Positions 18,041 to 25,143 of a stretch of 64,000 nucleotides of DNA are shown here, piece after piece (within the stretch, counting starts at the first letter, position 1; every line of letters starts with the position of its first letter). The translations under genes and the position numbers were made by a program. The notes beneath the pieces were generated by a model, which was not told where the DNA came from, searched no databases, and was given only the letters and a program-made list of their open reading frames with translations. The DNA is from Microcoleus sp. FACHB-61 (GTDB lineage: Bacteria > Cyanobacteriota > Cyanobacteriia > Cyanobacteriales > Microcoleaceae): assembly GCA_014695295.1 (NCBI GenBank), contig JACJNY010000075.1, positions 62,001-126,000 on the forward strand, given 5' to 3'.

Positions 18041-18165
18041 AGTGCCAACTGAAATTTCTGCGAAAAGTCCTTAGCAATTAGGGTATAAGGAGCCATCGCA
18101 ACAGGGTCGATCGCTGCAGCGGGCGATCGCCACAATTGGCACTTTCACGATAATGGTTTTTTTTT
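18041..18165 (+). ncRNA. Candidate structured small RNA between convergent genes
   Basis: AGTGCCAA (18041-18048) pairs with TTGGCACT (18136-18143). The enclosed segment has two more perfect stems: TCCTTA/TAAGGA (18068-18073 with 18086-18091) and CGATCGC/GCGATCG (18108-18114 with 18123-18129). This would form a three-way junction. A run of nine T follows at about 18157-18165. It lies between two convergent genes after the DUF3155 terminator, so an independent transcript is plausible. The third stem could be a by-product of HIP1-like palindromes. It fits no RNA family I recognise. Confidence 0.35.
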
Positions 18166-18283
18166 GACTGTTTTGTCGATCAAACAAACAGCCAACGAGA
18201 GAGCCGCTGTTTAGTCATCGGTTTGTCAGCTCGAAGTCTAAGTACGGCATCTAGCATATCAAAAAACGTTCCGCGTCAAACAT

Positions 18284-18817
18284 TTAATCGAGCGGTTTCA
18301 AATCTAAAGCTTTTTGCATGGCTGCTAGTTCATCGCGGTGAGCTCTGACAGTAACAAAGCTCTTGGTTTGGCTTCCCGACTCAGCAACTGATTCGAGTTT
18401 GAGCGAGACTTGCTCAGAGCGTCCAGCTTTTTTCCAGTAAAATACCCCCGCCAGCGGAGACAGCAGTACCAAAGCTAGGAAAACTTGACCCTGCTGGGGA
18501 ACTAGCATTCCCAAAACCAGTCCCAAGCACAGAGCGCCGCCTGCACTCAGCAGAGTTAAAAAAATAGCCAAAAACCAACTCGGCCTGACAAAACCCTCAA
18601 ACGTGACTTTATAGTTGGGGGCATCGACGGCTGCAACTCGGTAAGCCCTAGAAGCAAAATAGTCTTGTAGCTGGGTTAAGAGTGACTCTTGGGCGCTCTC
18701 AGAAGCAAGCTTAACTTGTTCGATTCTATCTTTGACTGAGGCTTTGATGAAGAAAAACAAGCCAACAGCCAGCAGCAGCGTTAGCACAAATGTTGAAGGA
18801 AGAACAGCAGTATCCAT
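18284..18817 (-). CDS. Probable cofactor assembly of complex C subunit B (CCB-like)
   Basis: 177 residues: an N-terminal membrane helix (about 8-25), a soluble segment, two closely spaced helices (about 80-104 and 112-128) and a soluble C-terminal domain. The pattern, including TFVLTLLLAVGLFFFIKASVK, resembles cyanobacterial proteins annotated as cofactor assembly of complex C subunit B, which help attach haem c(i) covalently to cytochrome b6 in thylakoids. The assignment rests on remembered family sequence and is moderate. It is transcribed toward the DUF3155 gene, with the possible small RNA between them. Confidence 0.6.
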   Translation of the reverse strand: MDTAVLPSTFVLTLLLAVGLFFFIKASVKDRIEQVKLASESAQESLLTQLQDYFASRAYRVAAVDAPNYKVTFEGFVRPSWFLAIFLTLLSAGGALCLGLVLGMLVPQQGQVFLALVLLSPLAGVFYWKKAGRSEQVSLKLESVAESGSQTKSFVTVRAHRDELAAMQKALDLKPLD

Positions 18818-18886
18818 CGGTAGAAGTTTGTGTAATTGAAAGTATCTATTATTACTTTACAGAACTTTACAGACGAAAGCGATCGA

Positions 18887-19011
18887 GGACTTACGCAAAC
18901 ACTTTTTTACCAAAATTCGCAGAAAGGTTTGTAGAAGGCGTTTTTCTCCCCATCACCAAATTCCCTTATCTCCCCAACATCGCTAATTCTCAAGTGACAA
19001 TGCGTAAGTCC
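18887..19011. repeat. Inverted GGACTTACGCA motifs
   Basis: GGACTTACGCA at 18887-18897 and its exact reverse complement at 19001-19011. Pieces of this motif recur elsewhere in the window (about 39490 and 51710). The region between holds no gene. Confidence 0.6.
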
Positions 19012-19042
19012 CGACGTAGTGTAGCTGCTTTAATCGCTGTGC

Positions 19043-19095
19043 GGCGCTACTTGCAAAGCGAATGCAATCGGGCAAATCGCTTTGCAAGTAGCGCC
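19043..19095. repeat. Perfect 19-bp hairpin
   Basis: Arms 19043-19061 and 19077-19095 are exact reverse complements with a 15-nt loop. It lies just past the 3' end of the PadR gene. There is no T-run, so it is more likely a dispersed palindromic repeat, though it could stabilise or end that transcript. Confidence 0.6.
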
Positions 19096-19132
19096 AGCAT
19101 CTCAAGGGTTTAGGCATCCGATTCAAACTCGG

Positions 19133-19525
19133 CTAACCCGTCTGACCAGTTTCTAAGGCGCGGGGCCGACGCCCTGAAGCGCCGTTGCCCTGACCGATGT
19201 ACTCGTGCCAGAGACGAGCGAGGTCTTGAGCTTGGTGCCGCCACTCAGGAAGGATTTGATACATCCGGCGGGGGCGGCCGCGTCCTTCTACTTTTTTCCA
19301 GTAACCGGTGATTACGGCTTCATCTTCGAGGAATTTCAGAGCGCTGTAGAGCACGGTATCAGAAAGTCGGTAGATGGGGAATTCCCTCTCTAGTTGTCCG
19401 ATGAGTTCTGTACCGTAGGAATCTCCGCGCAATAACACCGAGAGAATGTAGCACACTGCTAGTTCCTTGTTTAGATAAACAGGAGGGGGGTCTTGAAAAA
19501 ATTGATAGATATGTTCAAACTTCAT
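19133..19525 (-). CDS. PadR-family transcriptional regulator (Pex-like)
   Basis: 130 residues. A winged-helix PadR domain covers nearly the whole protein: helix ELAVCYILSVLLRGDSYG, recognition region YRLSDTVLYSALKFLEDE and wing KKVEGRGRPRRMYQI. PadR proteins are dimeric repressors that often answer to small ligands. The start (MKFEHIYQFFQDPPPVYL) is shared by cyanobacterial PadR proteins related to Pex, the circadian period extender that represses kaiA in Synechococcus. Orthology to Pex is inferred, so no symbol is given. It is not next to kai genes here. Its 3' side has strong inverted repeats. Confidence 0.8.
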   Translation of the reverse strand: MKFEHIYQFFQDPPPVYLNKELAVCYILSVLLRGDSYGTELIGQLEREFPIYRLSDTVLYSALKFLEDEAVITGYWKKVEGRGRPRRMYQILPEWRHQAQDLARLWHEYIGQGNGASGRRPRALETGQTG

Positions 19526-19933
19526 CTGTCTTGTCCGCTGGAAACTCTCGTGATACCGTCAGGTTAACAGGAGAGGAAAGCGGGGCGGGGTGTGCCGCTT
19601 CCTAAGGATTAAGTGGGACACCGAGGAAACAGAGGTGCAGTATTTCCCCAGTGAATGTTGATAGCCCCAAACGCTTGTCCTGCACTTTGGTAAAGTTTGC
19701 CTGCCCCTTGGTTGAGGAGCACTGGCTTAACTAGCGCAATTTTTTTCCTCTTCCAATCTATCGCAGCGACTATTGTCAAGTGTCCGATCGCCTGCAAAAG
19801 TTGGCAGTTACTTCGGGAGTTGGTGTTTTAACTGAAAATTAAAAATTCGCAACTTCCCGGAGCCCTTTGTCGGCCTCGTCTCTGCGCTCTAGCTTGTCTG
19901 ATTTGCTGTTGATGTGTGCGCTATAGCTTGGCT
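19526..19933. other. Intergenic region without a supported gene
   Basis: A 62-codon frame on the minus strand (19609-19797) has no recognisable family and is not called. No strong repeat was seen. Confidence 0.4.
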
Positions 19934-20137
19934 TTAAACCAAACTCAGACCTAACATGGCGCGCAGTGTAAAAGTTAGAAAGACAAAAGTCGCTACGATC
20001 GAACTAATCAGGGCGATCGCAGTTGCCGGTCGATCGAGCAGGGGTCTGAGTCGCTCGAACAGGAAAAAGAAAATTCCCAGGCATATCGTAATGAAAAAGC
20101 GGGGGTAGCGAGAGACGTTATTAATAAAATCTTGCAT
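19934..20137 (-). CDS. DUF751 / Ycf33-like small membrane protein
   Basis: 67 residues from the ATG at 20137. Two hydrophobic segments flank a charged turn (FFITICLGIFFFLFERLRPLL, then AIALISSIVATFVFLTFTL), preceded by MQDFINNVSRYPRF, the usual start of the cyanobacterial and plastid DUF751/Ycf33 family. A longer frame begins at 20185, but its extra 16 residues are not family-like. The function is unknown; a thylakoid or plasma-membrane location is inferred. Confidence 0.8.
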   Translation of the reverse strand: MQDFINNVSRYPRFFITICLGIFFFLFERLRPLLDRPATAIALISSIVATFVFLTFTLRAMLGLSLV

Positions 20138-20366
20138 GAGCTTGGTGGGGTAAAGTGTAACAGCTCGATCTTTGGCTGGTAACACTTGTGAGCGAGTTAG
20201 ACAATTTTGGCACAGCCGGAGCTAAATCTGCAGATCGGGCGATCGGGCATTTTTGCCGGCGAGGCTGACATATATAATTCTAACGAAAACTTTTGGTCGA
20301 GCGATCGGGCGATGTCTGTTTAATGCCGGAACGCTAAGTCCGGTGACAACTTCTGAAGTATTTCTA

Positions 20367-20395
20367 TTGAGTTCTAGTTGTGATAAATATTATAG
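20367..20395 (+). promoter_or_regulatory. Possible promoter of the adenine methyltransferase gene
   Basis: TTGAGT (20367-20372), a 17-bp spacer and TTATAG (20390-20395), 19 bp before the ATG. The leader would be very short and no clear Shine-Dalgarno is seen. Confidence 0.35.
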
Positions 20396-20414
20396 GATCG
20401 TTATTTCTAGATAA

Positions 20415-21290
20415 ATGTCTGCTTCCGCACCTTCTCAAGTCTTGCCACGTCCCTTTCTGAAATGGGCAGGAGGCAAAACTAGGTTAATTGGACAATATCA
20501 ACCTTATTTTCCTGAAAAGTTCACCACTTACTACGAGCCTTTTTTGGGCGGCGGAGCCGTATTTTTTTACTTAGCACAGCAGCACCCTTCTTTGCAACCT
20601 ATTTTAACAGATATTAATCCTGAGTTGATTAATGCCTATTGCTGTGTCAGGGATAAAGTTGAGGAGCTTATTGAGCTTTTGTTAGAGCACCAGTCAGAAC
20701 ACAGCAAGGACAATAAAGAGTATTATTACTGGGTGCGATCGCGATCCTACAAAAAAGATACAGAAAAAGCAGCACGCCTGATTTACCTAAATAAAACTTG
20801 TTACAACGGCCTCTACAGAGAAAACTCAAAAGGTGAATTTAACGTTCCGATAGGTCGATACAAAAATCCTAACATTTGTCAAGCAGATTTATTGCGATCG
20901 GTCTCATCTTTACTCGCGCGCGCTCAAATTAAAGTCAGAAAATTCGATGAAATTTTGGATTTTGCTACTAGCAGCGAAGACTTTGTTTATTTTGACCCGC
21001 CTTATTATCCAATCAGTGCCACCAGCAACTTCACGGCTTACAGCCGGGATAATTTCAAAGAATCCGAACAGCTTAAACTGAGAGATGTTTTTGCAGAAGT
21101 TGCCGAACGGGGCGTCAAAGTTATGCTGTCTAATTCTAACTGCGATTTCATCGAAAAAATCTACAGCGACAATCAAGCTTTTTCGATAAATTCTCTCCCC
21201 CAAATAATTGAAATATCAGCATCTAGGGGAATTAATTCTAATAGTTGCAAGCGCGGAAAAGTCAAAGAATTATTAATACGTTCATTTTAA
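20415..21290 (+). CDS. Dam-family DNA adenine-N6 methyltransferase
   Basis: 291 residues. Motif I-like PFLKWAGGKTRL near the N-terminus, YYEPFLGGGAVFF for S-adenosylmethionine binding, the catalytic DPPY in YFDPPYYPIS (about residues 194-203) and the YNGLYREN region are all present. This is the D12/Dam class, which methylates adenine, usually in GATC. GATC lies inside the HIP1 octamer that is abundant here. Synechocystis has a GATC enzyme (M.Ssp6803III), so a solitary housekeeping role is possible. However, a nuclease gene of a restriction family converges on it 88 bp away. Confidence 0.9.
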   Translation: MSASAPSQVLPRPFLKWAGGKTRLIGQYQPYFPEKFTTYYEPFLGGGAVFFYLAQQHPSLQPILTDINPELINAYCCVRDKVEELIELLLEHQSEHSKDNKEYYYWVRSRSYKKDTEKAARLIYLNKTCYNGLYRENSKGEFNVPIGRYKNPNICQADLLRSVSSLLARAQIKVRKFDEILDFATSSEDFVYFDPPYYPISATSNFTAYSRDNFKESEQLKLRDVFAEVAERGVKVMLSNSNCDFIEKIYSDNQAFSINSLPQIIEISASRGINSNSCKRGKVKELLIRSF

Positions 21291-21378
21291 ATTACACTTA
21301 AGCTTAGTTTCTAACTAAGCATATTTTGTAGGAGCAATACCTGGTGGCATTGCAGGCGGCAAAGTTGCGTAATTCCTG

Positions 21379-21861
21379 TTATAGATATTTGTTAGCCCAG
21401 GTAATAAAACCTTCGAGCTTGTGAACTCCCAACAGATTTTGATTGTCGGGAATTTGTTTTTTAAACCAGTCGATCGAACCTTGCCTCATACCATCACCGC
21501 CCACTATAACAATAGTTGGCACCCGATAACAATTTTTAATATTTAAATTGAGGTAAGGATACTTCTCGTCTACTGAACCTTTGTCTTCTTGCCACTTGCA
21601 CTCAACAATTAGACCCAGAGGAAACAAACCGGAATCAACAATATAAAAATCGACATTTATTTCAGTTTCATAGATGCTAGGCCCAATATAAACCTGTTTA
21701 GCATATCGCTTGGGATTTTCAGTAGAGATTAAGAGCCAATCTCGCTTGCGCTTTTTCGGCAACTGGGGACATATTTCGAGATATCCGTGCCCTCTCAACG
21801 TACCTTCTACAGTTGTTTCTAAAACATAACCAGTTTTATTGGCTCTACAACCTCTATTCAT
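21379..21861 (-). CDS. PD-(D/E)XK-family restriction-endonuclease-like protein
   Basis: 160 residues. RANKTGYVLETTVEGTLRGHGY near the start, then VDFYIVDSG and the catalytic ECKWQ with DKGSVDEKYPYL following, match the PD-(D/E)XK nuclease group often found as small type II restriction enzymes (PDDEXK_11 type). The presumed metal-binding residues are the Asp of VDFYIV and the Glu and Lys of ECKWQ. It converges with a Dam-type methyltransferase, the arrangement expected of a restriction-modification pair. Specificity cannot be read from the sequence. The sequence looks full length. Confidence 0.75.
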   Translation of the reverse strand: MNRGCRANKTGYVLETTVEGTLRGHGYLEICPQLPKKRKRDWLLISTENPKRYAKQVYIGPSIYETEINVDFYIVDSGLFPLGLIVECKWQEDKGSVDEKYPYLNLNIKNCYRVPTIVIVGGDGMRQGSIDWFKKQIPDNQNLLGVHKLEGFITWANKYL

Positions 21862-21888
21862 TTTGTTTGCTCCTGAATATAATCTGAA

Positions 21889-22824
21889 TTAAGCCGATCG
21901 CACTTCGATCGCTCCCCTGTCAAAAACCCGTTTGTCAGTACCGATACAACTGACAAACATCCGGTCTTTATAGACATCAAACGTCGCAAAACTCAGGCGG
22001 CTAGCAGAATACTCCGTCCACTCAGAACGCCCCACCGGACGAGTACCCCCGCCGGCACCGCAAATTAAATAAGTCGTACCGTTAATCGAGCGAGTGCGTT
22101 CGTAACTGTGCTCGTGTCCGTTAATATAAAGCTGCACGCCGTACTTTTGAAACAAAGGCGTCAAAGTCTTAATAAAAGATTGATTCGATCCGTACACGCC
22201 AGAGGAATAAATCGGGTGGTGGCCGAACACAACTTTCCAAGGTGCAATGCTCTGACTCAACTCTTTTTCCAGCCAAACAAGCTGATTTTCCCAATCCGCA
22301 TTGTGATTGGTATCTAAAGCAAAAAACTGTACCGGATCGCGCCGAAAAGTATAGTAGCGACCTTGCATATTAAAACCCGGATATTTAACTTGCGGATCGC
22401 CGTTAGCAGTGCGGATGTCGTGATTTCCCAGACAAGCATAAAATTTTACGTCTTGCTGCAATAACGACCTATAAGGCCGCTCGAAAACAGCATTAATTTT
22501 TTCAAATTCGCCGTTATTGTAGATATTGTCGCCGGCGAGAACAGCAACATTAAAAGGGTTTTTCCGGTGATATTGCGCCATCGCCTCAGCCACAGCATAC
22601 TGACCTTCAGCGCCGGTACCGGTGTCGGCCACCGAAATAAAGCGTAAAATAGGCGGTGAGGTCGGCAATCGGACGATCGTCCTTTCTGCCTCAACGTTAG
22701 AAGCCACAGCAGCATCCGTGTCTGTACCCCAGGAAGTCCGAAGCTGAAACATTTTCCAGACTCCGGCAAAACCTAAGCTGCTGAGACTGCCTAAAACTAG
22801 AAAGTGACGGCGTTTGATTCTCAT
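21889..22824 (-). CDS. Exported metallophosphoesterase (purple-acid-phosphatase-like)
   Basis: 311 residues. The N-terminus MRIKRRHFLVLGSLSSLGF has a twin-arginine-like signal. The metal-binding signatures are in order: SVADTGTG (about residue 68), LAGDNIYNNG, CLGNHD, VFGHHPIYSSG and INGHEHSYERT. The family hydrolyses phosphate monoesters or nucleotides with a di-metal centre, here probably in the periplasm. The true substrate is unknown. The stop of the restriction-nuclease gene's upstream region is 27 bp away on the same strand, so the two may be co-transcribed. Confidence 0.85.
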   Translation of the reverse strand: MRIKRRHFLVLGSLSSLGFAGVWKMFQLRTSWGTDTDAAVASNVEAERTIVRLPTSPPILRFISVADTGTGAEGQYAVAEAMAQYHRKNPFNVAVLAGDNIYNNGEFEKINAVFERPYRSLLQQDVKFYACLGNHDIRTANGDPQVKYPGFNMQGRYYTFRRDPVQFFALDTNHNADWENQLVWLEKELSQSIAPWKVVFGHHPIYSSGVYGSNQSFIKTLTPLFQKYGVQLYINGHEHSYERTRSINGTTYLICGAGGGTRPVGRSEWTEYSASRLSFATFDVYKDRMFVSCIGTDKRVFDRGAIEVRSA

Positions 22825-22927
22825 TTTGATTCAGTTACAACTAATGAAATGATAAATTAAGGTTGAGATGGCTCAACTAAAAATTTATCGCTTTTAGATA
22901 TATTTGCAACGCCCCAAGGCAGAGAAA

Positions 22928-23959
22928 ATGTCAGAAGAACAACTAAACCAGTCAACTCCACAACCCTCTCAATCTCCGACACCAGAGGTTGACTCGCCTG
23001 CAAAGTCTGCCCCCACTGGCAGCAAAACTCAAAATGCCAGCAGCGCTGTTCCCAAAAATCAGAGAATCAATGCTTTGATTGCCTCGATTGGGAATTTCGG
23101 CAAAAAAGGGAAAAAATTAGCAGCAGAACCCCCGTTGCAGGCCCAAAAGCCGATCGCACCAACCGTTTCTGACTCAGCAACAGCAACTCCTGCCGCTGTT
23201 GCTGCGGAAGTTAACAGCGTGCCGCCAAAAGTTGCTGTAAAATTTGATAAAAAGCCGGTATCAAAACGCACCGAGGGGAGTTTTTTAGAGACAGTCGGTG
23301 TAATTTGGCAAAGTATTGTGCGGCTAGTGCGGGATCTGCTACCGCCCTCTGCGAACCAGAAGCTGTCCGATCCAATTTTAAACGCTGCCATAGCAGCAAT
23401 TCTCATCGTTGCAGTTGGTTTAACTCTCAACAGTTTCTCAGCCAAACCGCCGGAGAAAGTAGCAAAAGTGTCTCTCCCAGCAGCGCAGCAGTCGCCGCCA
23501 ACGTTTGGCGATTTTGTGGCGTCGGGAACGTCGAAATCCCCAGAGGCGATCGCACCGTCAGCGCCAATATCTACTAAATTCAAAAGCAAGTTGCCCGATT
23601 TAGTGGCTCCGGAAAAACCGCAACCAGTAGAAATTATCCCGCCGCCGCCGCTGACGCCGGAACAGTCTCTGATTGCTGCGATTCAAAATCAAGTTGCTGA
23701 CATTAAGAATCGACTTGGCGGCGGTTTAGTTGAGTCTGTTCAAGCTAATTTTTCGAGCAGCATTTTGACGGTAAAAGTCGCTGAAGATTGGTACAAACTT
23801 AGCGAAGTCGAGCAAAATCAACTAGCAACTAAAATGTGGAAGGAGGCTAATTCACTCGATTTCAGCAAGCTAGAAATCGCGAACATGGAAGGGAAGTTAA
23901 TAGCAAGAAGTCCGGTTGTTGGTTCGGAAATGATTATTTTAGACAGAGGGATTCATTAA
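22928..23959 (+). CDS. Single-span membrane protein with Pro/Ala-rich cytoplasmic segment
   Basis: 343 residues from the ATG at 22928 (an upstream in-frame start at 22904 adds eight residues and is less likely). Residues 1-110 are low-complexity (Ser, Pro, Ala, Lys). One membrane helix lies at about 150-170 (AAIAAILIVAVGLTLNSF). After a second proline-rich linker comes a compact C-terminal domain (about 240-343) beginning PEQSLIAAIQNQVADIKNRL. This layout is seen in conserved cyanobacterial hypotheticals. No enzymatic motif is present. It is divergent from the phosphoesterase. Confidence 0.6.
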   Translation: MSEEQLNQSTPQPSQSPTPEVDSPAKSAPTGSKTQNASSAVPKNQRINALIASIGNFGKKGKKLAAEPPLQAQKPIAPTVSDSATATPAAVAAEVNSVPPKVAVKFDKKPVSKRTEGSFLETVGVIWQSIVRLVRDLLPPSANQKLSDPILNAAIAAILIVAVGLTLNSFSAKPPEKVAKVSLPAAQQSPPTFGDFVASGTSKSPEAIAPSAPISTKFKSKLPDLVAPEKPQPVEIIPPPPLTPEQSLIAAIQNQVADIKNRLGGGLVESVQANFSSSILTVKVAEDWYKLSEVEQNQLATKMWKEANSLDFSKLEIANMEGKLIARSPVVGSEMIILDRGIH

Positions 23960-24027
23960 GATTTAAATGGTCTGTATCTGTCAAACGTCAGATTATCCTT
24001 ACAGTCCAGGACGCAGAACCTAATTAT

Positions 24028-24052
24028 GTAGGGTGCGCAGTGCGCACCTTAC
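24028..24052. repeat. GTAGGGTGCG...CGCACCTTAC palindromic repeat
   Basis: GGTGCGCA and TGCGCACC flank a single base. Related copies occur at 45874-45930, so it is a dispersed element. Confidence 0.65.
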
Positions 24053-24148
24053 CGCTGTTAATTTTTTTGAGGAATATCGAACTTTTCAAAGCTCTAACAG
24101 AATGCTAATTAAATCATATCATGTCGGCGGTCACGACCACAATTTAAC

Positions 24149-24211
24149 AAGTTTCTAGTTAGGACTTCACTCCTCATAAAACTACTAAAATGAAGTCCTA
24201 ACTAGAAACTT
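24149..24211. repeat. Perfect 21-bp inverted repeat
   Basis: Arms 24149-24169 and 24191-24211 are exact reverse complements around a 21-nt spacer, and include CTAGTTAGGACTTCA. It resembles a small MITE or dispersed palindrome. It lies 54 bp before the dead Uma2 gene. Confidence 0.75.
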
Positions 24212-24264
24212 AGAACGCTTATTTACCGAACATTAAATTAATTAAGTTTGAAGAAAATTGAAAA

Positions 24265-24993
24265 ATGACAACTTTAACTAAAGTCGAACAAGTAGAAATT
24301 GAATATCCCAACAGCGACGGAGAGCCGATGGCTGAAAGCGACATCACGCGCGATTACATGACTTACAGCGTAGAAGCTGTCAAGCTTTACTTTCAATAAC
24401 GTTCTGATGTTTACGTGTTAGCCAATTCTTTCATATATTATGAAGGAGGGAACAACCAGGCAGTTGTGGCCTCGGATGTTTATGTGGTGTTGGGAGTTAC
24501 CAACAGCAAAAGGGATAATTATAAAGCTGGGGAAGAAGGGGGAATTACTCCCGATTTTGTGTTATAAATTACTTCGACAACAACTAAAACGAAAGACCAA
24601 GAAACAAAACCAGAAATTTATCGGGCTTTGGGAGTTAGGGAATATTTTCAGTACGCTCTGTCGGGAGATTATCTGAATCCGATTTTACAGGGAGTACGTC
24701 TAATAAACAATCAGTACGAGGCCATTGCAGCCAACAATATCGCTTGCGATACGCTGTGCTTGTTCAGTGAAGTGCTGGGACTGGAATTGCATATAATTTC
24801 AGGAGAATTGAGGTTTAGAGTTCCTCAAACGGGTGAAATTTTGAAGACTCACAAGGAAGAAATTTTTGGACGACTGGCAGCGGAGTCAGCCTTTCAACAA
24901 TCAGAGCAAGCACGACTGACAGCGGAGTCAACATTGCGATCGCTCGTAACTCAACTCTTAAATTCTGGAATGAGTCTGGAGGAGGTAGCGTAA
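24265..24993 (+). pseudogene. Uma2-family (DUF820) nuclease gene broken by two in-frame TAA codons
   Basis: One continuous frame from ATG 24265 to 24993 encodes a Uma2-like protein, interrupted by TAA at 24397-24399 (codon 45) and 24565-24567 (codon 101), with no frameshift. Recognisable pieces are YMTYSVEAVKLYFQ, then NQAVVASDVYVVLGV, GGITPDFVL, KPEIYRALGVREYFQYAL and a C-terminal heptad-rich tail. Other Uma2 proteins read PDFVLEITS where this one has FVL-stop-ITS, which suggests GAA changed to TAA. The family has a PD-(D/E)XK fold and is greatly expanded in cyanobacteria. An intact member lies at 50649. Confidence 0.8.
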
Positions 24994-25106
24994 ATGCTGA
25001 ATTTATCGACCTTGGAAGTGAGACGATTGGTAGGGGAAAACTTTTAATCGATCGCACTTTTCCAAGAGATCCAGGATAGTGCGATCGAAGTATGGGACAA
25101 AATGTC

Positions 25107-25142
25107 AACAGTCAACAGTCAACAGTCAACAGTCAACTAATG
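25107..25142. repeat. GTCAACA heptamer tandem repeat
   Basis: Four to five copies of GTCAACA end at the stop codon of the PBP2 gene. A related AGTTAAC/TGACTGT run is at 57516-57561. Confidence 0.8.
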
Positions 25143-25143
25143 A

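Larger units (their letters stand above)
23960..24264. other. Repeat-rich intergenic region
   Basis: No gene. It holds the GTAGGGTGCG palindrome and a 21-bp perfect inverted repeat, listed separately. Confidence 0.6.
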
